From contig JAIOKI010000004.1 in NCBI GenBank assembly GCA_028335825.1, positions 434,001 to 498,000 of the forward strand: a stretch of DNA of 64,000 bases, written 5' to 3'. The position numbers were made by a program, and so were the translations under genes. The notes beneath the pieces are model-generated. The model was not told the origin of the DNA. It saw only the letters and a program-made list of their open reading frames with translations, and searched no databases. The first letter of the stretch is position 1; each line of letters begins with the position of its first letter. Shown one piece after another: positions 44,410 to 55,283 of the stretch. Source of the DNA: Nosema muscidifuracis. Its lineage: Eukaryota > Microsporidia > Nosematidae.

Positions 44410-45786
44410 TTAAGTTTTATATTTATTTAACTTACCTAATAAACTATCAATTATAGATTTTAAATTTGTAATTTCCCTAGACAGAATAAAATTTTTACTT
44501 TTTTCTTTAGAAAGTTCATTTTGATGATTTTTTTCTATTTCTTCGAATTTTGATTTTAGTTTCTGAATAGCAGATTTCCCTTCATTAATCAGAGTAACAG
44601 AATTATTTTTAGGAAATTCACGACCTTTTAAATTATCAATTTCAAGATTTTGTAATTTAATAATAGATTCCAAATTGATAATTTCTTTTCTTAAATTTGA
44701 TTCGTTTTGTATTTTCATTTTGAGTTGATCAATTAAATTTTCTGTTTTTAAATCTTTTAGTTCTGGTACAAAAGGTACTTTTTGTTGATGATTCTTGTTT
44801 AGCTCTTCATTTAATTTATTTTTTAATATATCAAGAGTTGATTGATCGATACAACTACTATTTTTGTACTCCTCTAAATTTAACGTTTTTTCTACTTTAG
44901 TATTTTTTAATATTTTTATATTTGAAAGAGTGTCATCATTTTTTAAATTGTATGTTTCAACAGATAAATTATTTAGTTTGATATTTTTTTTTGGTGTAAT
45001 AATGTTGCTTAATCTTTCTCTCAGAATATTTGTAATTTTAGGATCAATGTTATCCTTAAAATTTTCAGATATATTTTCGTTATTATTTTTTAATTTTTCA
45101 TTTTTTAGAGAATAATTATCTTTTAAAGATTCTTCAGGAAGATTTTCATTATTTTTTAAGTTTTCATTTTTAACAAGATTATCACTTTTAAAAGAATAAT
45201 TACCTTTTAAAGATTCTTCAGGAAGATTTTCATTGTTTTCACTTTTGACAAGATTATCATTTTTTACAGAATAATTATCTTTTAAAGAATTTTCATTATC
45301 ATTTTCTTTTGATTCGATCTTAAGTTCTTCAGGTACTTTTTCGATCATTATTGATGGATCTTGTATATCACTAATATCAATAGCTTCAATATGAAATGAA
45401 TCTTTAGAAAATTTTTGATACACATTTATTTTTGAGAGATCTTCTTTAGTCATCTTATCTAACAATTTTTTATTAATTTGCAAAGAATCTTTTGATTGTT
45501 TATCAGTATCCTCTTCAGTAATTCTACTCATTTTTAATCTCTTATAAGAGATATTTTCATTCTCAGAATTTTTCATTTTAATCTTCTTAGTATTTTCATC
45601 ATTAATTCTTGTAATGCTCTTCTTCAATTCATCTAAACTTGTATTATCTATCTTAGATTTAGTCTCATCTTTATTCTGTAAAGATTTGTTTTTATTAAAA
45701 GATTTCCATTCAAGAGATGTCTCATTAGTGTTTTTATGTATATTTAGAATGCTGTATTCATCTTCTATAGTCTTATCTTCCTTCAT
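44410..45786 (-). CDS. Repeat-rich coiled-coil protein of unknown function
   Basis: A 458-residue charged, low-complexity protein. Residues about 160-250 contain imperfect tandem repeats of about 25-30 residues sharing NENLPEESLKDNYSLKNDNL. Residues about 340-458 form a long coiled coil (LRKEIINLESIIKLQNLEIDNLKG and later LSREITNLKSIIDSLLGKLNKY). No catalytic motif, signal peptide or membrane helix is seen. A coiled-coil C-terminus behind a disordered acidic region is common in spindle-pole, kinetochore or TACC-like proteins, but I cannot assign one. GCACCCTTAAATA precedes the ATG on the minus strand, so expression is likely. Confidence 0.65.
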   Translation of the reverse strand: MKEDKTIEDEYSILNIHKNTNETSLEWKSFNKNKSLQNKDETKSKIDNTSLDELKKSITRINDENTKKIKMKNSENENISYKRLKMSRITEEDTDKQSKDSLQINKKLLDKMTKEDLSKINVYQKFSKDSFHIEAIDISDIQDPSIMIEKVPEELKIESKENDNENSLKDNYSVKNDNLVKSENNENLPEESLKGNYSFKSDNLVKNENLKNNENLPEESLKDNYSLKNEKLKNNNENISENFKDNIDPKITNILRERLSNIITPKKNIKLNNLSVETYNLKNDDTLSNIKILKNTKVEKTLNLEEYKNSSCIDQSTLDILKNKLNEELNKNHQQKVPFVPELKDLKTENLIDQLKMKIQNESNLRKEIINLESIIKLQNLEIDNLKGREFPKNNSVTLINEGKSAIQKLKSKFEEIEKNHQNELSKEKSKNFILSREITNLKSIIDSLLGKLNKYKT

Positions 45787-46618
45787 TTATTTAAGGGTGC
45801 AATATTTAAACAATAAGAAAAAATTAATTTTTATATTAAAATCTTCAAATATTTATCAAATAATCTTATTAATTATAAAAAGAATTGTAACTTCAACTGA
45901 AAAATATTTTAAGTCTATGAAAATTTGATAACTACATAAAAATAAAAAGTCTGAATTTTAACCCCTATTATTAAAATTACATTCCCGTTCTGAGAACGGA
46001 AAATCTTTGATAAGTTTAAAAATTAAATTTGTTAAGTTTGGAACTATTTAATTTAAAACTAGGTAAAAAATATTTAAATCGATAATTTTCTAGAAGAAAC
46101 TACTTTTCTTTTGAGATGCCAAAGAAGCATTTCAATAAAACTAATTTTTAAATTAAGAAAAAAGAAACAATTAACTATTAATGATACAGATCAGTATATT
46201 AAATATTTTAAGGTGTAGAAACATCTAATAATTTTTATAAAAAATTGTTAAAAATTTGGGATTCAGAGTCATTTAAAATTGACCTTTTAAAAAATATATT
46301 TTAGAAACATCTAATAATTTTTATAAAAAAATGTTAAAAATTTGGGATTCAGAGTCATATAAAATTGACCTTTTAAAAATATATTTTAGAAACATTTAAT
46401 AATTTTTTAGTTTTCACTTTAAAATTTTATTATTTATTAAAAAATATATTTTAGAAACATTTAATAATTTTTTAGTTTTAACTTTAAAATTTTACTATTT
46501 ATTAAAAAATATATTTTAGATTTAAATTTCAGTTAGAAATATTTTTATATTATTTTTTACTTTTTGGTAATTGAATAATTCTAAAAAGATTTTTAAAGAT
46601 TTAGATAACCCCAAAAAG
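45787..46618. repeat. Gap with an orphan CCCC, hairpins and a 90-bp array upstream of the RdRP
   Basis: The left part (45962-46160) holds an orphan CCCC motif and structured sequence, listed separately. From about 46215 to 46520 there are copies of TTTTAGAAACATCTAATAAT and AAAATTTGGGATTCAGAGTC units. The last 15 bases, AACCCCAAAAAG (CCCC at 46609-46612), form the promoter of the RdRP gene. Confidence 0.65.
45962..46160 (+). ncRNA. Candidate structured non-coding RNA behind an orphan CCCC promoter
   Basis: ACCCCTATTA at 45961-45970 looks like a gene promoter but opens no frame longer than a dozen codons on this strand. Behind it lie three possible hairpins: CCGTTC/GAACGG with a 3-nt loop (45985-45999), the most G/C-rich spot nearby; an A/T stem AATTAAAT/ATTTAATT near 46015-46060; and a 9-bp stem TTGAGATGC/GCATTTCAA with a 7-nt loop (46111-46135). 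An ATTTTTAAA tract follows. I could not match it to a known snRNA, SRP or RNase P RNA; boundaries are approximate. Confidence 0.3.
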
Positions 46619-49600
46619 ATGAGAAATAATAATCACAAAAAAAACGATATTATCTATCATATTAAAACTGATACAACACTTAAATCAGACATAAACCTTG
46701 AATTATTGATTAAATGTGTAGAATCTGATGTTATATTTTACACACCTGACCCGAATATTTTTTTTGAATTTTTAAAAAATTATTCTAGCATAATTATTGA
46801 AAAATACAGAAAAATTAATAAAATTTATGTGGTAGTAGAAGATAATTTTGAAAGGAAAAATGAAATGTATAAAAATATATCGGTAGAGTATTTGGAAGTA
46901 ATTAATTCTGAAAATCTTGATTATCCTAATAGTAATTCTATTGTAATATTTGATGATCTAAAAAATATATCCAATTTTAATGAATTTAATAAGCTTAAAG
47001 AACCTGAACTTTGTCAGTATATTCAAAAAATTGGGTTTACAACATCACCATTCTTTTTTTATGATCTTTATACTTCTACTAATACAAAATATTCGGTTTA
47101 CACTCCACTTTTATTTGGTCAGAATATGAGATGGTTTTATAAAAGATCTCTTGAGAATACAGAATTAGTATTATATAAAAAAATTGAAGAAGAATTGTAC
47201 AATTCTAAGAATGGAGAAATTAACAAAGATATTGTTGAATTGTCAAAAATAATAAATCGTTTAAAAGCAAGTAAAGATGAAATAGAGAAAAAATTAGGAA
47301 ATAGATTAATGTTTCTTCTATGTAATGGATTATTTAAAACAAATTTCGTAATCGAAGTTTTACTGAAAAACGATTCTTTTTTATCTTTAAAACAGGAAAT
47401 TGTAATATTTCAGTTTACTTCTAATAAGTTATCAAATTTAATTAATGAAATTATGAATTCTGAAGTCAATAATATTGCTATTTTATTTGGATCTTTTGAA
47501 GTTTTAGATGTTGTATTTAATATAATAAAATATGAAATAACGAATACTAGTTGTGGAAAAAATTTTAAATCTTATGATAATATAAAAGAGATGGAAATAC
47601 AATTGAAGAAAGATTTAAAGAAAAGAATACGATTTTTAAATTATAGTGAACTTAAAGAAGATTCAGTTTATGATTTATTTATTTGTTATGATTATAAGCC
47701 AATACGAAATAAAATTAAGAAAATTATTTTACAACCCGAATCTAAAAGAGATATTTATGAAAATTTAAAAAATTTTGAATTTAAAATAGAAAATGAAATA
47801 CGGAGAACTCTTAAAGTACCAGATATGCCCAATAATAAAAATAATAAAACAGAATTATCAAAAAGTTATGCACTAAAAGTTTATTCTAATAATAAAGTAG
47901 AATATAATAATTTTAATAATGAAAATTTATTTACAATTCGTGATGTTGATATAAAAAAAAATATTATTTATATCGATAAACAACATAATTTTTCATTCGT
48001 TGGATTTAAAATACAAGAAAATCTTGATGAAGCAATAGAATTTGATTTTATAAAACCAAATAATGATACAATAAGTTTATCAGCTGATGGATTTGAATTA
48101 GGAAATATTGTTGATTACAAATCATTTTTTAATAGACATAAAATAATTTGCCCTACCTTTATATTCTTTAAAAATGATGTTATAGTATTATATAGTTTTA
48201 ATAAGAATATTAATTTAAAAATCAAAATTTCTGTTTCATGCATGGAAGATTATATATTTGTAGAGAAAAATGAATTTATCTTAAATTTTTACTTATGCTT
48301 AAATAGAAAACCTAAAATTTATATGGCTCAAAATGTTAATTCTATAACAAGAAAATGGTCTTCAATGAATAATATGAGAAGTAAAGAAAGATATGATTTG
48401 TGTGAAAGTGCAATTTGGAACAGATGCTCTATAGAAGATATTCCATTTGTTAAAAATAGAGATGATATTAAAATATCCATAAATTTGAAAGATAATCCTG
48501 ATCATTTCAAGATAAAAGAAATAGTTATAAGAAATAGATTAAAATTGAAGGATTTAAATTTTAATAGCAATAAATCTAAAGAAGATTTAGAAAAAAGAAA
48601 AGTTAAACTTTATGACGTCATTGATTGTATAATCTCATTATTTTTAAGATTTTCAAAGATAAAAATACTTTTTTCAAATTTTAATTCTAAATTAAACCCT
48701 GGTTTAAATTCTCAACAGATTTGTGAATATTTTAGCAATAGATCATTTGAAGATTTTTTCTATATTATGTGTCTAATTTCACAAAAAGAGAGATATATTG
48801 CTTACAATATAAGTAAAGAAGATTGTGAATTAATAAGTAATTCTAATATATATTGTATGGTTAATTATTTATTAGGTGTTATTAATAAAAGATTTATTAA
48901 TATAGGAGAAAAGATAAAAAATTATCGAGAAAATATTCATGAAGGACAATCTAGAAAAATTAGACAAGTTATTATAACACCTTTATCAATAATATATAAA
49001 ATGCCAGCTCCATTTGAAAGTAATAGAATTTTAAGAGAGTTTGATTACGAAAAATTTTTAAGAGTTTCTTTAAGAGAAGAAGATTTAAAAACAAAAATTA
49101 GGGATACAGCAAATAAGGATCAAAATTGTATTTATAATTATTATAGAAATATTTTAAATGATGGATTATTCATTGGTTCAAGAAAATATTTTTTTGTAGC
49201 TATGACTACAAGTCAAATGAAATTACATAATGCTTGGTTTTTAACACCATACTTTTCTAATAATATTCTTATTGGACCTGATTATATTCGAAATTGGCTT
49301 GGAGATTTTTCAGAAATAAAAAATATTGGTAAATATGCAATGAGATTAGGTCAAGCATTAAGTAGTACTATACCAACAATTGATATAAATAATTTTATAG
49401 AAATTGAAGATAATATAAAAAAATCTTTTAATTTTTCTGATGGTGTTGGTGTAATATCTTTCACTTATGCTATGATATTAGCAGAGAAATTGGGATTAGA
49501 AAAAGTACCTAGTGCATTTCAAATAAGATTTGGTGGATATAAAGGAGTTATAGTGTCTCATCCTATTAATGAGGAAGATACTAAATTTTTTAATAATTTT

Positions 49601-52600
49601 AATATTGATAAGAAAATTGGACAAGATGTTCTAAATTTATTACTTAGAGATCGAAATTTATTTTCTAAAAGAAAAAAATATGACGAATTTAATAAATTTG
49701 AAAAAGAAGATGAATTTAGAAATGAGAATAAATTGATCGAAGGACTAGGTAATGGAAAAGAATCTGATATTGTATTAGTTTTAAGAAAAAGTATGCGAAA
49801 ATTTAATTCTAAACATAGAAATATGGAATGCATTACTCATTCTTCATGTAATCCTTGTTATTTAAATAGACAAATAATTAATTTATTAGAAGGCTTAGGA
49901 ATTAATTTGTCTATATTTTTAGAACATCAAGATAATTATATTCTTAAAATTTTATCAGAAATACATACTAATCCTATTAAATATATAAGAAAGTTTTTTG
50001 GTGGTATGCCATTAAAAACTAATGTAAAAGATTTAAAAATATTTAAGAAGCTTTTATTACAAATATCAAATAAAATTGTCAGAGATTTATATAAAAAAAA
50101 TAAGATATTAATTGAGAATGGAGCTGTTCTTATGGGAACTCTTGATGAGTTAATGATTTTGAAAGAAAATGAAGTTTTTATTAAAGTAAGAAAGAATGCA
50201 GTTGGTAGATATAATAATTTTATTGTTGATGGAGATTTTTGTATAGTTATTGGACCTGTTATTATATTAAAAAATCCTTGTCTCCACCCAGGAGATGTAA
50301 GATTAGTTTATGGAGTTAATAGACCTGAATTATCATTTATGAGAGATGTATTAGTTTTTAATCAAGTTGGGGATAGACCAATTCCTAATATGTGTTCTGG
50401 TTCAGATTTAGATGGAGATATGTATACAGTAATTTGGGAAAAAACTTTAATTCCTAAATATTTTCATGAAGCTTCTTTATATGAAGATCAAACATTTTTG
50501 TCTAAAGAAATTGTCTGTCTTAAAGATATTGTTAACTTTTATATAAGATATATAAGAAATTATCATTTAGGAAGTATAGCTCATGCTCATATGGTATATT
50601 GTGATTTACATGATGTTAAAAGTGAAAATGCAAAATTATTGGCTGAATTATTTAATAAAAGTATAGATTTCCCTCGGACAGGATTTATTGCATCTGTTCC
50701 AGAGTCTCTTATACCTCTTAATTATCCTGATTTTATACAAATAAGAGGAAATATTTATCCTAGTTTTAAGTCTTTGGGAATTTTATTTAGAAGGTCTTTC
50801 TCCACAGTTTTAAATACAAATTTGAAGTGTGAATGTAAAGAATGTTTAAAAAGATATATTAGTGGATTACACAAAGTACAAAGAATTATTTTTCAAGGAA
50901 GTAATATTAAGTATAAGACAATTAAGAATTGTAATAATGAAAATGAATTAGATTCAAAAGAATGGAAAATTGAAAGAAATGTTTACGACATGTTTAAAAA
51001 AGAATTATATTTTATGATGAATAAGTATGGGTTTAAGAAAGAAGATGATATTTTATTACAATTTTATCCTGAAAATGATGAACAATTTTACGAAAATGTC
51101 ATTGCTGATTGTAAAAAACTTTTAAATAAATATAAAGGAGAAATCAAAAATAAGAAATTAAATACGAATATTTTATTAAAAATAAGTGAAGAATGCACTG
51201 AAAATTTAAATAGTTTACCATTAGCATTCTCAGATCATGATGGATATAAATTTACATATAGAAATTTATTTGATAAACCAATTAATATGAATAATATAGA
51301 ATTTATTTATAATTATAAGTTTTTCATTAATGAAGTGAGAATTAAAGATGGAAAGGAAGAAATTTTAAATGATGATAATTCATTAAATTTTGATTATAAA
51401 GATAATTCATTAAATTTTGATTATAAAGATAATTTATTAAATTTTGATTATAAAGATAATTTAAGAAATTTTGATTATAAAGATAATTTAAGAAATAATG
51501 GTAATGAAAAAAAACAAGGAAAAATAATTGTAAAAAATGATAAAATACATGTTTTTGCAGATACATTAATTTATAAGAAATTTATAAAAAATATTAATAG
51601 AGATTTTGATGAATTATTTAGTGAAATATTTAATCTTTTATTTTTGATAGAATTTTTCGATTCGAGATCTTTCGATTTAGTTTTGGTATTCTTCTTGTTC
51701 TTACAATCAAAAGTCAAGCATAGTGATAGGTTAGAAATATCAAAAGTTCTTTATCGTATTTCAAGAGAATTTTATATGAATCCTAATGATGAAACATTAA
51801 TATTTTTTATTCACAAAGAAACATGTAAATTTAATGGTAATTTTTATTTAATAAATTATAAAGAGAAAACAATCTGTAAAAAAATTCATAATCAATATTC
51901 AGAAAATAATGAAGATATAAAATTAATTATTGATAAAATATCTAGATCAATATCTACTATAGCATATTTATTAATTTTTGATATTAATCTTATACAGAAA
52001 TATATTTCAATTAAAGAAAATAATGAACAAAATTATCAAAAGAATCCATCAATACATAATTATAAGAAAAAAGGAGGATCAGGAGATATAATTTTAAAAG
52101 GTATGTTTGATACATCAGATGAACTTAAATTAGAAAAATATTTAGGAGTTAAGCATACAATTCATAAAGATATAAATGTATTCACTCCAAAGTTAATGAA
52201 TAGAGGATTTTGTGAAATAGAAACTCACAAGGTTAATGTTAAGGAATTTTTTATTAATTCATATTTTAATTGTTTATATTCAAGAATTCAAAGAATTGGA
52301 AAACCAAATATTGAATATAATTATCATCTTATAACTATTACTATAGTACCAGGTAAATTTTATATATATGATGTACCAAATAATTATCTTAATGAGATTT
52401 TAACAATAGAACATCTTTCTTCATCTTTACAATTTTATAAAAAAATGTTTAATGAAGATAATAAGACATATTTAAAAGGATATTTTTTTAATACTAATGA
52501 ATTAATTGATAAAGAAACAAGAGAAGATTATATGAAAAAAAAGAATATTATTTTTAAAAATACTACTACACTTTATACATTTTCAATGGTTTATAATAGT

Positions 52601-53104
52601 GTAAGGTATCAAATTTATTATGATTTAGTTGATAATAAATTGTTAGTCAAATATATTACTAAAGGAAGATCTGTAGCTGGCAAAGTTTTTGTTATAAATG
52701 ATGTAGATAAAAAAGATAAAGATATTTCATTTGAAATAATTTATGAAGAAATAATAATGAAAGATGATTATATAAATATGTCAATTGAAGAAACCAAAAT
52801 ATTTAATACAGATTTATTAAAAATAAAAGGTGAATTATTTTTAGTATCAGAATCATTAATAAATTGTCGTAATTTTAGATTAGAAATTGATATTAAGTTA
52901 TCAGTTGATGGAGAAAATAGTCTTGAATTAATTAATAGAAGAATTTATATAGGAGGCAGAGATGCTTTCACATTAGAATGTTGTCATAAAAGATTAGTAG
53001 TATCTAGTACAACAACTAACGATGGTAAAGATGTAAGCGACGTGACACAATTTATAAAGTTATTTGAAAAATCATGGGAAAATTTTGTAAAATATTATTC
53101 TTAG
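46619..53104 (+). CDS. Cellular RNA-dependent RNA polymerase of the RNA-silencing type
   Basis: A 2161-residue QDE-1/RDR-family polymerase that makes double-stranded RNA for silencing. The catalytic core runs through about 780-1450: SDGVGVISFTYAMILAEKL, FQIRFGGYKGVI, LHPGDVRLVYGV, then CSGSDLDGDMYTVIW with the catalytic aspartates at 1263, 1265 and 1267. It is a host gene, not viral. The N-terminal 400 residues look like a decayed Dicer-type DExH helicase: SIVIFDDLKNISNFNEFNKL, then KIGFTTSPFF correspond to VFDECHHAVGNHPYNRIM and KILGLTASPI, but the P-loop is lost. A 9-residue repeat (NSLNFDYKD) occurs four to five times near 1584-1628. I start at the ATG after CCCC, not at the upstream TTG. 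A 700-residue C-terminal part is unassigned. Confidence 0.93.
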   Translation: MRNNNHKKNDIIYHIKTDTTLKSDINLELLIKCVESDVIFYTPDPNIFFEFLKNYSSIIIEKYRKINKIYVVVEDNFERKNEMYKNISVEYLEVINSENLDYPNSNSIVIFDDLKNISNFNEFNKLKEPELCQYIQKIGFTTSPFFFYDLYTSTNTKYSVYTPLLFGQNMRWFYKRSLENTELVLYKKIEEELYNSKNGEINKDIVELSKIINRLKASKDEIEKKLGNRLMFLLCNGLFKTNFVIEVLLKNDSFLSLKQEIVIFQFTSNKLSNLINEIMNSEVNNIAILFGSFEVLDVVFNIIKYEITNTSCGKNFKSYDNIKEMEIQLKKDLKKRIRFLNYSELKEDSVYDLFICYDYKPIRNKIKKIILQPESKRDIYENLKNFEFKIENEIRRTLKVPDMPNNKNNKTELSKSYALKVYSNNKVEYNNFNNENLFTIRDVDIKKNIIYIDKQHNFSFVGFKIQENLDEAIEFDFIKPNNDTISLSADGFELGNIVDYKSFFNRHKIICPTFIFFKNDVIVLYSFNKNINLKIKISVSCMEDYIFVEKNEFILNFYLCLNRKPKIYMAQNVNSITRKWSSMNNMRSKERYDLCESAIWNRCSIEDIPFVKNRDDIKISINLKDNPDHFKIKEIVIRNRLKLKDLNFNSNKSKEDLEKRKVKLYDVIDCIISLFLRFSKIKILFSNFNSKLNPGLNSQQICEYFSNRSFEDFFYIMCLISQKERYIAYNISKEDCELISNSNIYCMVNYLLGVINKRFINIGEKIKNYRENIHEGQSRKIRQVIITPLSIIYKMPAPFESNRILREFDYEKFLRVSLREEDLKTKIRDTANKDQNCIYNYYRNILNDGLFIGSRKYFFVAMTTSQMKLHNAWFLTPYFSNNILIGPDYIRNWLGDFSEIKNIGKYAMRLGQALSSTIPTIDINNFIEIEDNIKKSFNFSDGVGVISFTYAMILAEKLGLEKVPSAFQIRFGGYKGVIVSHPINEEDTKFFNNFNIDKKIGQDVLNLLLRDRNLFSKRKKYDEFNKFEKEDEFRNENKLIEGLGNGKESDIVLVLRKSMRKFNSKHRNMECITHSSCNPCYLNRQIINLLEGLGINLSIFLEHQDNYILKILSEIHTNPIKYIRKFFGGMPLKTNVKDLKIFKKLLLQISNKIVRDLYKKNKILIENGAVLMGTLDELMILKENEVFIKVRKNAVGRYNNFIVDGDFCIVIGPVIILKNPCLHPGDVRLVYGVNRPELSFMRDVLVFNQVGDRPIPNMCSGSDLDGDMYTVIWEKTLIPKYFHEASLYEDQTFLSKEIVCLKDIVNFYIRYIRNYHLGSIAHAHMVYCDLHDVKSENAKLLAELFNKSIDFPRTGFIASVPESLIPLNYPDFIQIRGNIYPSFKSLGILFRRSFSTVLNTNLKCECKECLKRYISGLHKVQRIIFQGSNIKYKTIKNCNNENELDSKEWKIERNVYDMFKKELYFMMNKYGFKKEDDILLQFYPENDEQFYENVIADCKKLLNKYKGEIKNKKLNTNILLKISEECTENLNSLPLAFSDHDGYKFTYRNLFDKPINMNNIEFIYNYKFFINEVRIKDGKEEILNDDNSLNFDYKDNSLNFDYKDNLLNFDYKDNLRNFDYKDNLRNNGNEKKQGKIIVKNDKIHVFADTLIYKKFIKNINRDFDELFSEIFNLLFLIEFFDSRSFDLVLVFFLFLQSKVKHSDRLEISKVLYRISREFYMNPNDETLIFFIHKETCKFNGNFYLINYKEKTICKKIHNQYSENNEDIKLIIDKISRSISTIAYLLIFDINLIQKYISIKENNEQNYQKNPSIHNYKKKGGSGDIILKGMFDTSDELKLEKYLGVKHTIHKDINVFTPKLMNRGFCEIETHKVNVKEFFINSYFNCLYSRIQRIGKPNIEYNYHLITITIVPGKFYIYDVPNNYLNEILTIEHLSSSLQFYKKMFNEDNKTYLKGYFFNTNELIDKETREDYMKKKNIIFKNTTTLYTFSMVYNSVRYQIYYDLVDNKLLVKYITKGRSVAGKVFVINDVDKKDKDISFEIIYEEIIMKDDYINMSIEETKIFNTDLLKIKGELFLVSESLINCRNFRLEIDIKLSVDGENSLELINRRIYIGGRDAFTLECCHKRLVVSSTTTNDGKDVSDVTQFIKLFEKSWENFVKYYS

Positions 53105-54436
53105 TTAATAAATGAATTAAATAAAGCGTTATAAAATGCCTTATGATAAAGTTTATATCTTATAATAGAATATAAGGAAATATTATATAATATTTTTATA
53201 ACTAATTTTAATTATTGAAGTATATATGATAAAATATTTTAATTTTTTAGTAAGTAGTGTAGAAACACAAATATGTAATATTTTTCAAATTATAGAATGA
53301 TCTTTTATGTGGTTTTTTGAAAAGATATTATATTAAATTAAAATACCACATTGAGATATACATTTAGAATAAAATAATTATAAAAGTTATCTTAAAAAGT
53401 GTATTTTAATATAATATAAGTTATTACTATATTTGATATTACACAATAGTTCTAATCTTTTAGTATCGTCATCACATTTTATGAATAAGAAAAATTTCTA
53501 AAAGCATTATCTTTTTAGTTAAAATGTAGAAGAATAATTTATAAATAAATTCTCTGATATATAAAATAAATATATAATAACATATTAAAGAATAATAAAT
53601 ATATAAAATCATAACCTAATTTTTTGTTAATTTAAAGATAAAATGTTTCATTTTTAAATACTAAAATTTTAGTTAAATAAATTTATTAACTAATTAAAAT
53701 TATTTTGTACAACTAATTAAAAATATTATGTAATAAAATATGTTTAATATTAAAAAAATGGAAAATTAATAGGATTAAATTTGAAAAAGAAACTGTTTTT
53801 AAAACAAATAGACTGAAATTTAAAGTTTTATTTAGTATTGATAAATTATTTAACCAGTGTATTGAAATTAAAAAGTTAAGTTTTACTAATAATATGAATG
53901 ATAAGATAGTTTTATAAGGTTAGTATCATAAATTAAAAAGTATAGTTTTACTAATAATATGAGTGATAAAATAGTTTTATAAATAAATATAATTTATAAG
54001 ACTGGTATCATAAATTAAAAATTTAAGTTTTATATCTCATTAAATAAGTATAAGATAGTTTTATAAATAAATATAATTTATAAAATTGGTATCATAAATA
54101 AAAAATTTAACTTTTACTAATAATATGAGTGATAAGATACTGTAGATGAATAACAATTAATATAATTCAGTTATAAGAATTAGAATATGATCAAACTATA
54201 TATCACCTTAAAAAAGGTTATTGAATAGACTTATTTTGAAATAGCTTATCTACACGCTAAGATTACGTATCTTTTAAAAATATTTTTGAGTTCGTTATAT
54301 TTTAAAATATATTAGACAAAAGTTTTACTTATCTCAATTATTTGACAAGGGTTTTACTCTTCTAACTAAATAGTAAGACTTAAGTAAAATATTAATTTGT
54401 TAGTCTCCTGTATAAAATATAGAAAAGAAGATTTTT

Positions 54437-54607
54437 ATGGCCCTACCGTATCGATATTATTTCGGAGATGATACCACCTGCTTATGTGATTGTAATTCTT
54501 TATGTAGTGAAGGTAATTGTATATGTGCTGAGATTGAATACAAGCCTGAAGATAGGGCTTTTAGTGAAATTGAAAAATTTGAAGATATTGATAATTGTGA
54601 CAGATAG
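54437..54607 (+). CDS. Cysteine-rich micro-ORF (56 aa), uncertain
   Basis: The frame reads MALPYRYYFGDDTTCLCDCN and continues SLCSEGNCICAEIEYKPEDR to a TAG. Seven cysteines, six of them packed in 16 residues (C-x-C-x-C-x3-C-x4-C-x-C), suggest metal binding in the manner of a metallothionein. Its base composition is clearly richer in G+C than the surroundings. CCC occurs just inside the ATG (ATGGCCCTACC), as in the RRM-like gene. It could also be a fragment of a longer decayed gene. I recognise no family. Confidence 0.35.
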   Translation: MALPYRYYFGDDTTCLCDCNSLCSEGNCICAEIEYKPEDRAFSEIEKFEDIDNCDR

Positions 54608-54975
54608 CATACAATGTATGTAAATATAATAAATCATATAGAATTTATATATTAAGGTATCATATAAAATCCTTTAATATTTTTACTAAGACAAATATTA
54701 TAAAAAATATTTATCAGTACTAAAAGAAGTTCATCTTCACGTCAAAAAAAATAAGTCAGTAAAAAATTAAAGTTTTAATATTTAAATAAATATTTAGTAA
54801 AATATATCAAGATTAATTTACATTATATTATATAAAATATATTAGGATTAATTTACATCATCTCTTATATAAAAATATATTAGTATTAATTTACATTATA
54901 TTATATAAAAATATTTTATAATTAATTTACTAATAATAAATAATCTTTATAATAAAGTAGAGAAGAAACACAAAT

Positions 54976-55283
54976 ATGATCTATTTTATTATAAAAATTA
55001 TTTTACTTTCTAATCATACTGAATCTTTTTATAACTACGAAATGAAAATTCTTTCTTACGTGATGGAATGGAAGTCATTATATTAAAATTACATCAGCTG
55101 TTTTACTATTAGATTAAACAACTGATTCAGGTTTATGTACAAGATAAATTTAAGAAGTTTGACTATGTAAATTATAAAGAGCCTACACATGTAATCAGTA
55201 GTGATGAACTCAAATTAGTTAACAAGAATAGTCAATACCAAATTCTAACTAAATTTAAAATTAATTTATTTATATACACATAA
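54976..55283 (+). pseudogene. Relic of a gene for a probable secreted protein
   Basis: Two coding-like stretches lie in different frames. The first (54976-55086) starts MIYFIIKIILLSNHTESFYN, a plausible signal peptide, and stops after 36 residues. The second (55119-55283) has no start codon and contains QVYVQDKFKKFDYVNYKEPT and HVISSDELKLVNKNSQYQIL. Codon use in both is unlike the repeat sequence around them. Its position just upstream of a cluster of secreted paralogues suggests a dead relative or another host-facing gene, but I see no clear similarity to the three intact members. Confidence 0.35.

Noticed and set aside
46619-53104. RdRP as an integrated RNA virus or mobile element
   Set aside because: The DLDGD catalytic motif, double-barrel layout and length are those of cellular silencing polymerases; it has a native CCC promoter and no virus-like parts.
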